A DNA stretch of 64,000 nt from positions 186,001 through 250,000 of the forward strand of contig MOWL01000048.1 in assembly GCA_002110485.1 (NCBI GenBank), written 5' to 3'. Of this stretch, positions 1 to 13,057 are shown one piece after another. Numbering within the stretch: the first letter of the stretch is position 1; each line of letters opens with the position of its first letter. The DNA comes from Emergomyces orientalis (taxonomy: Eukaryota > Ascomycota > Eurotiomycetes > Onygenales > Ajellomycetaceae). A program made the position numbers and the translations under genes. The notes under the pieces were generated by a model. It searched no databases. It saw only the letters and a program-made list of their open reading frames with translations, and had not been told where the DNA came from.

Positions 1-194
1 CGGAACATCTTCGGTTTGCGGCCGATTATCTGGCGAAAATTACCGGTCGTGGTGAGAGCGGGGACGTGGAGGATGTCTTGGGAGTCGTATTCGAAAAGTA
101 ATCCCTCCTAGCAATTGAACCCTCCGTTTCCCTTCGTGACGATCCCCGTGATACTAACGATATGACTGTCCACAGATTCTGCGTCGGCAAATGA
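1..194 (+). CDS. MSS1: C-terminal end of mitochondrial tRNA-modification GTPase (MnmE/MSS1 family), partial
   Basis: Frame 3 from base 3 encodes EHLRFAADYLAKITGR followed by VEDVLGVVFEK, which matches the C-terminal helical end of MnmE/MSS1 GTPases. An apparent stop after that K is removed by a 78-bp intron (98-175, gtaatc..cacag, with a TACTAACGA branch site). The spliced ending is FEK-FCVGK and the stop is at 192-194. The FC[IV]GK tail holds the conserved cysteine of the family. These proteins work with the MnmG/MTO1 partner to modify wobble uridines of mitochondrial tRNAs. Only about 38 residues lie inside the window, so the G domain cannot be seen. The family call rests on this tail, which is very characteristic. 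Confidence 0.82.
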
Positions 195-3100
195 GCATAG
201 GTTTCAGTTCCGTCGAAAAAAAAAACTATGAAAAAGCAAAATAGCCTGTAATCGAAACTCCGTCGTCCCGTCATAACGCAAGTCTTAAAACATCCTGGCT
301 TGCTGTTCTGCTGTTCTGCCTTGCGATTCTACATCCCATCCTAAATTCTTATCGCAAATTCGAAACGTATCGCTCCACCCACCACCTTCCTTTTCACCCT
401 CCGACTATGAATCGTCGCTATCGCCATCGTTCACGTCATTGTAACCTCCCCGTCCTTGCAAATATAATGACATAGAGGTGGAGGATATGGATCGCTCGTT
501 GGGACAGTTATAGCCGCCACGCCCCATCGATGCTTGCCTTTGGATAGGGTGGAGGCTGCGCGGAAGTTGCAACTGTATTGCGCGCGGATATTGATTTCTG
601 ATGATCTCAGAACTGCGGCTGGTTGCCTTGGGATGAGATTGAGTCTATTCGATTCGGCCGTGGATTCCTCAGGCAGCTTTAGGTTCTAGGTGTTACTTCA
701 GTTGTAACCTCCGCGACCCATGTGGTATATTTCTTGTTGGTTGTTGTTTGAGTCTTCGTGTTGTCCTGAGAGAGCTGATAAATATATCAATCGAGGACGT
801 TTCAAGGAGGTTAAATCGGTCAAAAAAGAATTATAAAGTAGGACGAAAAGCCTTAAAGAAAGATGTGAATTATTATGTATCTTGGTTAATGAAAGAATTC
901 GAAAATGTAATTAAAAATGGAATATGTGTTTTATAATGTTTTATAAGAGAAGAAAGAAAACTAGGTTTCCAGGCAGAAAGGAAGAAATGATCGCGATATA
1001 TATAGCCCCGTTTTCATTTACTCTAGATTCCTGCCTAGCCACATAAACGCCAGATGAGAGATACAGATTGATACACCAGGCACCTAGGTCTTCAGGTATT
1101 CATTTGCGTGTTCTGACTAATATTATTCAATAATCCCAGTTGGTAGTTCATCCGAGAGAATATAAAAATAAAATGCGTGATACAACGAAAACAGCCACAA
1201 AAACGAATCCAGAAACAACCAAACAAAAACAACGGCTCAATGAAAAATGTTTGGAAATTGAAAATAAACTGAGCTAAAAGTCTTTCCCAGAACAAACGAA
1301 CAAGTCGCAAGGTCCCATCCATGCCATGCCATGCCATGCAACCCTGTTCCCTCAGCAGGTACAGCGCATACAGAGACAAATACAGAAGCGTGTATTATGC
1401 AGGCCGGGATTGACGACCAAGAAATATTCTGGTGTGCGTACAAGCCACGATTCAGATCCTCTTTTGGGGCTTATATGCTCCACTGCTCCCGTCCACTGAA
1501 AACCGCACGGTTCATTTCATGTTCATTCTGGGCGGGAGGCCCTGGTCGGGGTTGTGGGGGTCTCGACAAGGGCAAACATCGCGGGAAAACGAACGAAGCT
1601 AAGCCTTAAAGTCCGAGTCACACTTGACCATTTCGAGTTTGCTGGCACCAGGTCTATGAATGATAATAATGGGAGACGAATGATTTGAGGGCCTAGCCTT
1701 GGTGTGCCTATCCTATCCGCTTGGCCCAGGCACCAGAGTCTAAAATAAGACCATCTGTCTTGAATTGGTAATACCATCGATTGGTCGGAATAGACGTTTT
1801 TGTTTACGATTAAAAATATGAAGTTTTCCCTTTATTTGGCCATGTCAGATGGAACTTCACAATGACCAGAAGCAAGTCCAAACCCCCTTGCGCTGAGATA
1901 GAGATAAGAACAATCCGGTTTCAAAGTTTCAACAGAGACAAACGTTATATCCAATGGATGGCTCTAATATCACGTGTATCAGCCGCAAGTCACGGGCTGA
2001 GCCTAAAACTAAAAATAGAGAGCCAAGATCAGAACAACGCGCTAGCCCTAGTTTGGGTTTGCCCTAAATCATTCTTCTTTCCAACCACAACTCGTTATTC
2101 TTTGGTCGACTACAGAGTACTTCAACAACATATGAATTTGTTACCTTAGTATGTATTGAACCGTTTTATTTACTTGGATGAAATACTCAGCGGACCTTAT
2201 CCCACGGCCTTACTGACACCATGTACCCGCAAGGCGTCATACCTTTCAACATTATTTACACTATGACTAACCACCCTGTTTAACGATCTCGTTTAACGAA
2301 CCCGTTACACGGCGAAGACCGACGCGACCAAGGGAGGCCGGGATACCTGTTGATCGACGAGACCAACTGATAACCTATTTGGAAATAAATGCCGACTCGT
2401 AGCCCCGGTAGGAACACCTGTAGAGGCGGAGAAAAAAACCACTTCTCCTGATGAAGTCTCATAGGCGGAAACTGCGTGGAATACGAAAGCCCGGACAGGA
2501 TATATTGATTCACGGGTAATAATCCCAAGAAAACAAACGGGCGCAGATTGAAACTTCACCAGTCTGCAAAAGTAGAAAAATAAAAAATAAAAAACTGCCT
2601 TGCCAAGTGCCCAACCAAGAACTGGCCACCGACCAGGTCTCGAACAAGAAATCGGCAGACCACTGGGCTGGATGCATGTCATGACACATTTTTCGGATTA
2701 AGGTACGGAGTGCCAGGAGTGGGCGGACTAAAGGTGCTAGTCCAGCCGCCAAGAGGACGAACCTCCCATTGCGGCTCATTGATTGGTTTCCGACTTCACG
2801 GGCTGAAGAGGAATGGAGCCCTCGGTGTGGCTTGGTTCTTTCACTGCTTCGTGCTCATACGCCCGATGAAGCCATTAGTGGGATTTAAATTTGAACGTCC
2901 GGTCAAAGAATCAATTACTGTTTTTGGGTCGATTATGGGGACGGGACGTTTGATGTTTTATTTTGGTTTGGCGGGCACAGAAAGTATACGCGTAACTTGT
3001 CAAGCTCGTTTGCGCTCGGTTTGAATGAAAGAAGGGAGGAAAGAGAATGAAAAATAGTAAAGTAAATTCATCCATAACGGTCCACGCGGACGTTCTAAAT

Positions 3101-3310
3101 GAATGTGGCTTCTAGCAGGAAAGGGAGCCATTCATATAGCTAAACCACGTGCAGTGCTGTTACATAGCCGCTAATTTATACACAGTAAGAGCATCAATGA
3201 ACCTGAGAACATCATATGAACAAGAAATGGACGTTTTAAAACGGTGCAAGTTTCTTTTTTTCCTTTTTGTTTTGATTTTCCCCTGGTAACAATGAACCAT
3301 CAGTAACATT
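195..3310. other. Gene-free intergenic region
   Basis: I see no convincing gene here. Reading frames such as those at 748-936, 1331-1609, 1862-2149 and 2305-2682 (-) are short, lack recognisable domains and overlap one another. A pentanucleotide microsatellite, four copies of ATGCC, lies at 1321-1340. The region holds the 3' end of the MSS1-like gene. Confidence 0.6.
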
Positions 3311-3313
3311 TTA

Positions 3314-3759
3314 GGGCGTGTTCGGTTGCCACGTATAAGCTCGGGTTTCCTCGTATAGTTTTCAAGTTGTATAACATATTCAACTTATCCAGTCCTTATA
3401 CACGGCGTGTTCGGTTTACTGCCTGTATAAGTTTGTATAGTGAGCCACTATCCATCCTATTCAAATTTAACCTTCAACAGTGTATTTAGACTGAATATTG
3501 GGGAGATCATAATCTAAATAGGCAAGGTGATCAGTTTAATTCCTGTATATGCTATACTGAGTCCTGAGACAGTTTTATCTTGTATAAGACTGCTCAACGC
3601 TCTTCAATCTTCTCTCTAATTAAGTTAATGAAATCCACTAATGGACACCATTTCAAACTGAGAGTGGTGTTTGAATAGAAGGTTTAACGCCGGCGTACGC
3701 CACTACTCCACTATTGCTATCCTTACTATTCAGCTTATACGTGGCAACCGAACACGCGC
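3314..3759. mobile_element. Non-autonomous Harbinger-like MITE (446 bp)
   Basis: The ends are inverted repeats. The 26 bases at 3316-3341 (starting GCGTGTTCGGTTGCCACG) are exactly the reverse complement of 3732-3757, and outermost bases read GGGCGTG and GCGCGTG. Directly outside lie TTA at 3311-3313 and TTA at 3760-3762, the 3-bp TWA target duplication of PIF/Harbinger elements. A partial copy of the terminal motif (GGCGTGTTCGGTT) sits inside at 3404-3416. No transposase frame is present, so the element must be mobilised in trans. Classification follows from the TIR start and TSD and has not been checked against a library. Confidence 0.82.
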
Positions 3760-3762
3760 TTA

Positions 3763-6700
3763 ATGACCTGAAACCTCCCCACCTATCAATATGTCAAAAT
3801 AGTCAATGACAACAATGAACAGTTCATCTGATCACACTCAGTGCATCTGTATTATTTCTTCTTTGTCTGTAGAGGCATATTTTGAAACACCACTGGAAAT
3901 GCTAACATGTTAAGAGATAACAAATGTAGATATCTTGATTGTATCTACCGCCAACGCAATGGAATAAATAATAGTGATTGGGCTCTTCCGTTAAGCAACT
4001 AACCATGAATTGATAGCATTACTCCGAATAAAGGAAATACCTCCATACAAGACGAAAATGGGATAAACTGAACCAGTTGCATGCCGATTTACCCATCCGA
4101 TCCAGTTCGTTTTCATTCAATCAATATTCGACCCGCATTTAAAGCATGTACGCTAGCCTTCCGATGATGAACTTACGGAAATGCAAAAAAAAAAAAATTG
4201 TGAGTTAACACCATGCAACCTCGTTATTCAAAGCTCTCTTCTCCTGCATTTGGCGTCCCGCCAAACGATTTTGTACGACATTCCAAAAAGAAAGAGAAGA
4301 AAAAGAACGTGTCTTCGGATGGTACAAACGCCCCTCACAGCATGTACGGCACCTTCCTGGGATCTATGTTATGCCAGGTGGAACATGCGTATGGACGTAT
4401 ATCTAGATACGGCGAGCTGCGCCTGGAATTCATGGCGCATCAGTGAGACAGTTTCAGATAGTTATACTGTGGTTGAGAACTGAAGATATTCCATAAAAAA
4501 ACTAAAAATACAAATAATAATTGGACGAGAACTGTCTCAATTGCGAGCCCCGATTTCTGCGTGAATAGAATGAAGAAAAAGTTAAATGAAATGCACAAAG
4601 AATGCCGAAAATTCTTACTGCAAGCTCCTTTGGAAGACTCAGGTCTTGGTTCACCGGATATTATCAGAGGCAGCAAAATTTTTATCGAGATTTGCATGGC
4701 CAGATCAGGCCCCCGACACTTGGCAGGGGGAGTCACGATATACAAAACATTCATTCACATATATGCTCTTCCCCCGAATCAGCAGCATCGAGGTCGGAAA
4801 GAAGTTAAGAAGTTCCCAAAATAAAACTCGTTCTTGAGTATGTTTTCGAACTGGAGGCTACGAGCCAATGATTTCCGGGTTGGGTTCCGCATCGTGGTGC
4901 GGATGGTTTTCAACACACACTAATGATTCCGGCATCATCATTATTAGTCATTTTCTAGTTTTCCATAATAACGTTTCAGAAACAGCCAGCCATTGTGTAT
5001 CTTGCTACGTCTCCACAGGCAGATAGCTGTATGAACAGCTATGGTCAGGGCTGGGCCGCCCAGAGGACCCAGTACTTACGGGGCCCGTATTTTCCTCTTC
5101 ACCTCGCTAATTTCCAGGTGCCGAAAGTCAATTAGACCTAAGCGCTGGCATCACGAGAGGCTTGCATGCCAACAATGGGCACATATACAATTGTCCTCGG
5201 CCACTACATTTAGAAAAATTATCCAGTTTAGGCTAGTTGTATTGTACAGCACACACATATTCTGTGCGTGGAAAATATATTGTACTCATGTGTTAACCCG
5301 CATACCCAAGCCCGTTGTAACGAGCTCCAAAGCACAGATCGGACAAACCAGGGAATTTTAGTCAAGGGGCCTTATCTAGGACCGAAATGGGTACGACTGG
5401 CTATCTCTGTGAATAATTGGGTTAAAGCTTCTGCTATTCTTTTACTCTTTTTTCTGCATTCGATGGTGTAACTTAAGGCATAATGAGTAAATATGAATCA
5501 TCCACTGGAGCATGTACGACCTTTAAAACCCGGGAGGTAGTTCATTTTCTGTAATGACATTTGTATCTGTAGTTGGTTCTCGATTGCTGATAGGGTTGCA
5601 ATCACATTTAATAAGCCGCCAAATATAGTTATTCTTTTCTCAAAATATTGCCTATTATTATCATTGATTCCCACCTCCCTCGGTTCCTCTCTTACGCGCG
5701 TATAATTTCAAGAAAGCAACGAATAAACAGGGCAGACGCGAGGATTCTGCTCGTCTGAAATGCCCATTTTCAGTATCGTCTCTTGCAGGTCTGGAAGGCC
5801 GGCCCCATTATCGGCAGCCTGAACAGGATTACCGTGTGACAGACCGACAGGCAGATATGAGTAATACGATGCATGCAGTGTAAATCATGGGCCTTCGGGG
5901 ATAATTATTCATAGGGCTGAGCAGTTCAAGGCACATCCGATCTGATACGGGGATGTTCTTCCTGGGCCCATGAATCAGCCACGTTGGCTATCCGAGCCTG
6001 AGTGACAATGTTAAACATCGTGGAAGTACTTCACAAGTACTCAAGTTTCGAATGATGTAGTGGCTGGGTGGCTAGGCAAGTTGAGGCTGGGCTGGCTGGA
6101 CAACTAATCCTGCTCTTTTCCTTCATTCCGCATGGTTCTAGTGGATTGTCAGGGGCTGACTGAAAATAGCTCGTCAGATGATTTAGGCATACTTAGCATG
6201 AACAGGTGATGATTTAAACCCGTTTTTCGATGGGAAAATGAGTCAGATTGTTATTTGCTCTTTAATTCTATTAAGACAAATTGAATATTTGTAGAGAGAA
6301 ACGAAAAGTTAATTGTAACCTCGAGCACGGGCGACTGCTATGCGGCAGATCTCGGAAGCAATATTAGCACAACCCAAGAGAGATGAAGTGGGAAGAAGTG
6401 AACAAAAAGAGTTTTAAACGAAGATTGACCCGTTCTTTGCGGGGGTCCTTGAATCTATCATAGGGTTACTTGTTTATTTTCTGTTACTTCAATCGGAGTG
6501 TTGTTTCCGAGTTAATTGGGAGACTGACTGGTTCGAGACAAGGAAAGGAAGAGCGGGTTGGAAGTTTATTTAATTGCTGAGAGGGGGGAAAAGCACAACG
6601 GAGAACTTGGCGCTAAGATAGTATCAAACCAATCCTCGACATTTGATAAAATATACGTAGAAAGAATATACACATATCAAATGAATCCGGGGGATTCTAA

Positions 6701-7686
6701 GAGGTTCAGTAGAAGTTAATAAGAAAGAAAAGAGAGGGGAAAATGTGTGGGGAGGACTGGAACTCCCTGTGAATGAACGCGTGTTCGAATGGGATTTGCC
6801 CCTCCCTTGTAGTCCATTCCTCCTCAATTCCAATATCAGACTAAAAATAAAGTAAAATAAATACTAGGGAGTCCTTTCAGTCAACCACACGTGAGAATAA
6901 GAGTACAATTCTGGTGTATACAGGATAAGCTGGGATGAGGGCTATTGTGTGTAATATGATGCAATGCAAAATGCGAAAATGGTGGGGAGAAAAATAAAAA
7001 ATGCATAAAAAGGGGGGGGAAGGACGAAACATCCAAGAGAATTGTACATAATAATCATGATAAGTATACGCTATGTATTAAAAAGAAACCGGAAGCAACA
7101 AATTAGATAGGAGTGATAAAGAGAAAGGAAGGGCGGGAATGAATTGAAACCGAGGAGAACTGGACAGTAAAGGCAATTATGGACGGGAATACGAAACAGA
7201 ATAGGAAAGGAAAAATATCAGCAAAGTCAACCCGCCATGTATAACAGTATCGAGTAATGCGGGGTGATATTAAGGAAGAACACAACCAGCAAAACAGACA
7301 GCTCGGTTCCAACTTGGTTAGTTAATTCTTCCTCATGCTAAAATATCACATCAGCGTGAAATAAAGTATTCGCTATTCTGGAAGAAAATACAACCCAAAC
7401 ACACTTAAAGCGAAAAAGAAAGAAACACAAATACGATATAGAAATATCTATGCAAAGCACATATAGAATGCCGCTATGAGATGGACATGAAGACATAAAA
7501 TCACGAAAACAAAACAAAAACAAAAACAACGAAGATGTCGTAGTAGTCGACAGCCCCAAAAAAAAGAAAAAAAAAGAAACGGCATCCAAAGTCCATAAGG
7601 GCGCCAACAAGACCAAATTAAAAGAGATCTTTGATGTAGTGACGGTGTGCCGTGAACGGGGATGTAGCGATGGTGTTTTTATTTAT
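3763..7686. other. Gene-free intergenic region, 3' side of the formin gene
   Basis: No supported gene. ORFs at 4181-4483, 4440-4754 (-), 4561-4824 and 5041-5361 overlap in competing frames and have no family features. Purine-rich low-complexity DNA occurs at about 6700-7600 (for example a G8 run near 7011 and A-rich stretches near 7500-7580). It probably belongs to the 3' UTR and terminator region of the formin transcribed leftward. Confidence 0.5.
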
Positions 7687-10600
7687 TTATGGATGATCAT
7701 GTTGGGTCTCCATCTTTGAGACAACGATTGATGGTGTTTCTGATGACCGCGGCGAATCATCCAGCGTAGCCGAGCTGATAGGAGAAGTAATCTGTCCGTC
7801 GATCCGTTCTTCGGCTCCCGCGGAATCAGGCTCCTTCACCGGCGACAAAGGCATACCGCTATCGCCATCTTTGCTCCCATTAGCCGGTGTCCTCCTCCTT
7901 AGCCTCCGGTTCCGTCTGGCTTCCTCAGCACTCTCTCTGCGGCGCGCGCGATCTGCACCACCCTCTTTATCGTTTCTAAGCCCCTGAAGCATGCTTGCAG
8001 CTCTGTCAGCAATGTCTTCACCCTCCGATACCTGAGTTTCTTTGGTTGGAGACGTTGGCTCATCTGGCTGACTGTGGGGATTCAATAGATCCCCGCTGTG
8101 AGCGCTGTTGGCATCATCCGCATCGCCTTCCGGATTCTTTTCGCCGGTTTCGGCAGCAAAGTCTGGGATCTTCTGGCCGGATGCAACCCTAACCTGGTGT
8201 CGCTCCTTCAACCGCGCACGACGGCGGCGATCACGCTGGTCTCGCGCCTGCGGTGCGGCGGCTCGAAGCTTCTCTAGTAGGGTGTCCATGGCTCCACTGG
8301 ACGAACGCGATTGAGGGTTATCGGGATTCTCAGCACGCCCATTAATAGCCGCCGCATTGTTCCGTTTCCGAGCCAGTGACGCGTCCATTCGCCGTCGTGA
8401 TTCCTCCCACGATACATTCTTTTCTTTCGAATTCTATAGAACGGCGGCATGCGAGCGTTAGATTTGTCGTTAAGGGACAAAGGTAGGGGGGAAGGCAAAA
8501 AAAAAAAAAAAAAAAAACATACCTTCCATTCTATGACAAACGCTGCGAGTTTGCCAAAGAAGTCCCTTCGAGCATTTTCATCCGAACTATCCTCGCCGTA
8601 GAAGACCATGATATCATCAAATGTCTGTGACATTTCATCAAGGTACAACTGCATCTGTTCACCTTTACGTCTGGCATCTTTCATTGACCGTTGGACAATC
8701 TGGTTGACTCGGTCTTGCGGGTGGAACTTTTTCGGGTCACTCAGACTTCCGGAATCCAAGCTGGCCTGAACATTCTTGATCGTACTGATATATGTCTGTG
8801 CTTCGGTACGGAGCTGGTCGACGTTGGATTTTTGGACAGCTACGACACCATTTATCTCCTCAACGAAGCCTTCCCACTCCGGATACTGATTTCTCACAAT
8901 CCGTTCCACCAGGTCAGCGAATGTTGATTCGTTTTTATCATCCTTAACCATAGCCAAGCGGGAAAGGGAGCTAAGCTTGAATCCAACAGCTTGTTTGTTT
9001 GCGGCGTTCATGAAATTTCCAATGTCCAAAATCAGTCCAAGAACGTTCATTAACGAGACCGAATCACGGAGAGATTCGCAGACACGAACAATCTCCTGTA
9101 GCTTGTTTGATAATTCGTCATAATCTGACTCGAAGGTGCGGGTGAGCTGAAGAGCGCGCATCCTTGCTTTCCAATAATGATTAAGCTCGACGGCAGTCTG
9201 GAGATAAATTTGATCTTCACGCGTGAGTTCACTGGGGTCTTGATCTCGAGCTGAAGTTACAGCATCAGGAGCTGTCCAATCCTTGCAGTACGGTGCCATT
9301 GCCTTGGCAGTGTTTTCCGGAATGCTACAGAGTTCATCCTTCTGCAAGAATTCCATCACAACATTATTATTCAAAATATCAGGATCACAGTGGATGATTT
9401 TCCGCACGACTTCATCAGGTGAGAGCTCCGAAAATTTAGCCATTGAGATTTGGAACTTATGCATGAGCGAGCCTGGGAGGATTTGCTTCTTATCTTTCTT
9501 TTTACTCGTGCCAGTGCCTAAAATCTTCGTCTCTTTGGCTCTAAAGAGTCGTTCAACTTCGTCTAGAACACCCTTTTTGGCGAGCTCAGTGTATTTCTCC
9601 TCCTTCGCCTCATGCGTGGGAGCATGCGCCGCCCAGACTGTCACTTGAGGAGCATCAACCTTCTCCCAATGTAGAGCCTTGAGCTTCTTCTTCGGTCGAA
9701 TGAACGGTAGCCCAATAGTGGCCGCAGGTGCATCTGCCGCAGGCAGGTACGTCTTTTTCCAACCTCTCATACTTGCTCCAGGAGGAGGCGGTGGAGGGCC
9801 CCCGGGACCTGCGCCTGGGGGTGGTGGCGGTGGAGGTGGTCCACTCATGCCAGGAGGAGGCGGCGGAGGAGGTGGGGGAGGGGGTGGGCCACCCATACCA
9901 GGCAGGGGAGGGGGAGGGGGAGGTGGTGCGCCAACACCTGGAGGAGGCGGCGGAGGAGGTGGAGGACCACTAGCACCAGGAGGAGGTGGAGGTGGCGGCG
10001 GAGGACCAGGAGTAGCAGCCTCTGTTTTCGGCTCCCCAGTTTCATCCTTTTCGTCATCACTATCGTCAATCTTCTGTACCCTGGACGCTATTTCACCCAA
10101 CAATCCAGTTGCCTGCTCAGGGTTCATGCGAGGCCGTCTGATTTCTACTAATCGCGGCCGTTCCACAACACCATCATGGCCATCATCTTCTTCACCGACG
10201 TCCGAAAGCTTCTCGTCTTCACCGTCCTTCTTAGCGCCCTGACTTCGTTTCCGGGAAACAGCGCCAAAAGTACTATTAGTGAAACTGCGTTTCGTTTCCT
10301 CATCAAATCCACCAGCGGAGTCGATGTCACCATCCATTTGCTCGCGCAGTTCTCGCAGTCTATCCGAGGGTCCTCCTTCCTGCCAAACTCTACCTTCGAG
10401 CTTAAACTGCGTCTTGGTTCGCTCCAGTTGTCTCTCGAGACGACCCATAAGTTTTTCACGGTCAAGAATGCCGTTCATTTGAGCGGGATCGGTATCGCCA
10501 AGGCCCGCTTGTCCAGCTTTCTGAGCTTTGGAGGCAGCAACGTCCTGCGCATCGCGAAGCATAAGATACAATTCGCGTGTCTCCAATTCGTTCCGCTGCA

Positions 10601-13057
10601 ATTCTTGGCCCCGGAGTCGCTGAATTTCGTCCAGCTCCGCCTTCAAGGCATCCTTCTGTCGTGACTGGAGATTAATGATATCGGTTTGCTCTTCAATCTG
10701 CTTCTGGAGCTTTTTAACTAGCCCGTCAGCACCAAGCTCAAGCTGCGCCTTCACCTCGTCTCTCTCGGCAATGGCGGCCTCTGCGATCTGTCGAGCTTCA
10801 AGAGACTCATCGAACGCGCGCCTTGCCTCTGCGTCCGTATGTAGTTTATCAAGCAAGCTCTGGACTGTAAAGTTTAGACTTTGCTTGAGATCTAAATCTG
10901 GAAGCCGACGATCCATAGCCACATAACTAAGCATGGCATCCACAAGCTGGAACATCCTCACCCCATCCTCCCCCGAGTTCTCTCGAATTAGTAGCATGTG
11001 CTGCATTGCAGAGAGGAAGTAATCCTGCGAACGGCCCCCTTTCATTTTAGATGTTATTGCATTCGTAATTTGGACCGGGTCGTTCATATCAGTAACCTCG
11101 CCCTCGATGCTATCCTTCATACTACTATTCTCCCGCTGCAGGAGATCTTCATAATCAATGGCTTCGTTTTCCCGGTATTGTTCAATTTGTTTATCAATAG
11201 TTTCGTACTGGAACCCTTCCATTTTTACCAGCAGTCGCTTGATCCCGCACGAGGTGAATTGCGCCCTGATATGGCAACGAAGCTGAAGGTCATGCTCTGG
11301 TGCATCGACGATCATATTGATCAAGAACATGGTAGCGACAGCATATTCCATCAACAAGTTCTCCATGCCTATGCCTCCACTTCGAAATTCTTCGCTGGCG
11401 CCGACAAGGCTCCCCATTTTCCCTCGCCCGTCGATGGTAACTTCAACAATGCGCATCCAGGCATCGAAACGACCAGTCTCTCCTTGCATGTTTTTAACAA
11501 TATCCATTGCCTGCAGAACCTTCTGATGGCCCTCGCCGTCGGCCCAATGACACAGGAAAGTCAATATTTCGCTGACCATTTTGCGCGTGGTCAGACGCGG
11601 GGATATCAGCGAACTAGCGAGTGCGATAATGACTTGTTGATGCTCCAGAGCATCGTCAGCGCCATATTTATTATTCATTAACGCCTTGAGGCATTTCGCA
11701 ATATCATATTCCCGATCGAGGTCCTTGTCGCCGGATACCGACGAAGCAGGAGCTGGCCCGGAGGCCTTCCGTCGATTAATCTTGAGAAGGACACTTGTCA
11801 GGGCAATCGGCCCTTGGGCTTCCACAAATGATTTTACCCAGCTGGATTATATCACAATTAGTACCTACAACTATGCGTGAGGACAAGGGGGATGTGGCAA
11901 GCTTACCTTATTGGTTGCGTCCGCAAACTAACACTTAGACTTTGAAGTTGTTTCGTGGTAATTGAATCATCCATCACCTTTTTCACGTACCACTCAGGGC
12001 TCCCTTCTTCATCTGCTCTTGTAAGCAGGCCTGCGGGGCCATCAGCCGAGCCATATGTGAGCCGGGCATTTTGTTTCCTCCTTTGTTCACCCTGCCACTG
12101 CGTCAAACGATCTTGATGCACTAGTGTCCACTTCTTAGAGGCCGGGTATGCCAACATCTGCCTCTTCGCTTGTTCTGGAAGATTCTGCCACCCTCGTTTA
12201 ATCATGAGCTCGTAGAACATCTGGTCAACAACTCTATCATCTTTCGGTCGATTCATGCTCCCGTCAGCAGAAACTGTCAACGAGGATGTGGAACCGGCGG
12301 AGGAATATTGCGCTTGGGATGTGGAGGAGAATCTGGAGGCTGATGGCGCGGAAGGTAGAGCATATCGTTCATTAGACTGCGAGGTGTACGGACGAGAAGA
12401 TGTGTCGTAGGAGGTTTGAGTGGAGCCTCGTGTGGCGGACGAGATAGAAGAGTAAATGCTATTTTGATCCAAGGATGTGCGGGAATTTGTCGACGAGTCG
12501 GGAGTCGAGTAGGAAGGGTAGCCGTTGCCGGGGCCGCCCCATTGTTGGTATTTAGTTCCCCTGTCCCCCGTCTGGCTTGCAGCCATCGTCGTATTGGACC
12601 CAGGCGGAGGCCTTGGGCCATTGGGATGTGACGATCCATTCGATGGTGGTTGGCCATTCCATGAGGGATAATGGTGGTAGTCATGGCCCGGTTTACTTAG
12701 ATGATGGGGCGCAGGTTCTTTCCGTTGTTGCTGGTCGGTTTTGGGGAGATAGTCAACAGGAATCGGTGATTTGGGGTCTGCTGCCACGCTATCGTATGGG
12801 ATAGTGGTGATGACGCCAGACGACATTCCGGGGCCATCTAAGGCCATTGGTAGCTCCACTGAGTGTACGGATTCGTGCTTGGAATGTCGGGAGGAACGTG
12901 ATCCCGACGCGGAGCCGCTGGCCCCAAATACCTCCAGGCCGCCGTTGCCCTCAAACCGAGGATCTGGGGGGCGATCTTTATGTAGCTTTCTTCCAAAAAA
13001 CGACTTGCCCGCCGACGACTGTCGAGACTTATCGGAAGAAATCTGAGGAGGAGCCAT
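7687..13057 (-). CDS. sepA: Diaphanous-related formin (SepA/Bni1 type)
   Basis: Nucleates and elongates unbranched actin filaments for polarised growth, septation and actin cables. Three exons read 13057-11907, 11841-8523 and 8433-7687. The introns are 65 and 89 bp; the first has a TACTAAT branch site and the second starts with a long T run. The product is about 1738 aa, close to A. nidulans SepA. In order: a disordered Ser/Pro-rich N-terminus (1-270); GTPase-binding/FH3 region from about 275 (VVDQMFYELMIKRGWQNLP); coiled coil about 724-811; FH1 proline tracts about 990-1072; FH2 about 1080-1490 (KKKLKALHWEKVDAP); and in the last exon a DAD autoinhibitory motif (MDTLLEKL, about 1539) followed by a basic stretch. 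The DAD plus GBD/FH3 implies relief of autoinhibition by a Rho GTPase. Splicing exon 1 to 2 restores a WVKSFVEAQGPIAL junction typical of the family. Confidence 0.95.

Noticed and set aside
748..936. 62-codon Lys-rich ORF
   Set aside because: It is AT-driven codon content with no motif or gene context, so likely chance.
2305..2682. 125-codon minus-strand ORF with hydrophobic stretches
   Set aside because: No domain, no splice partners, overlapped by other frames of similar length. Composition looks like noncoding DNA.
9679..10242. Long plus-strand glycine-rich ORF
   Set aside because: It is the antisense shadow of the formin FH1 proline tracts.
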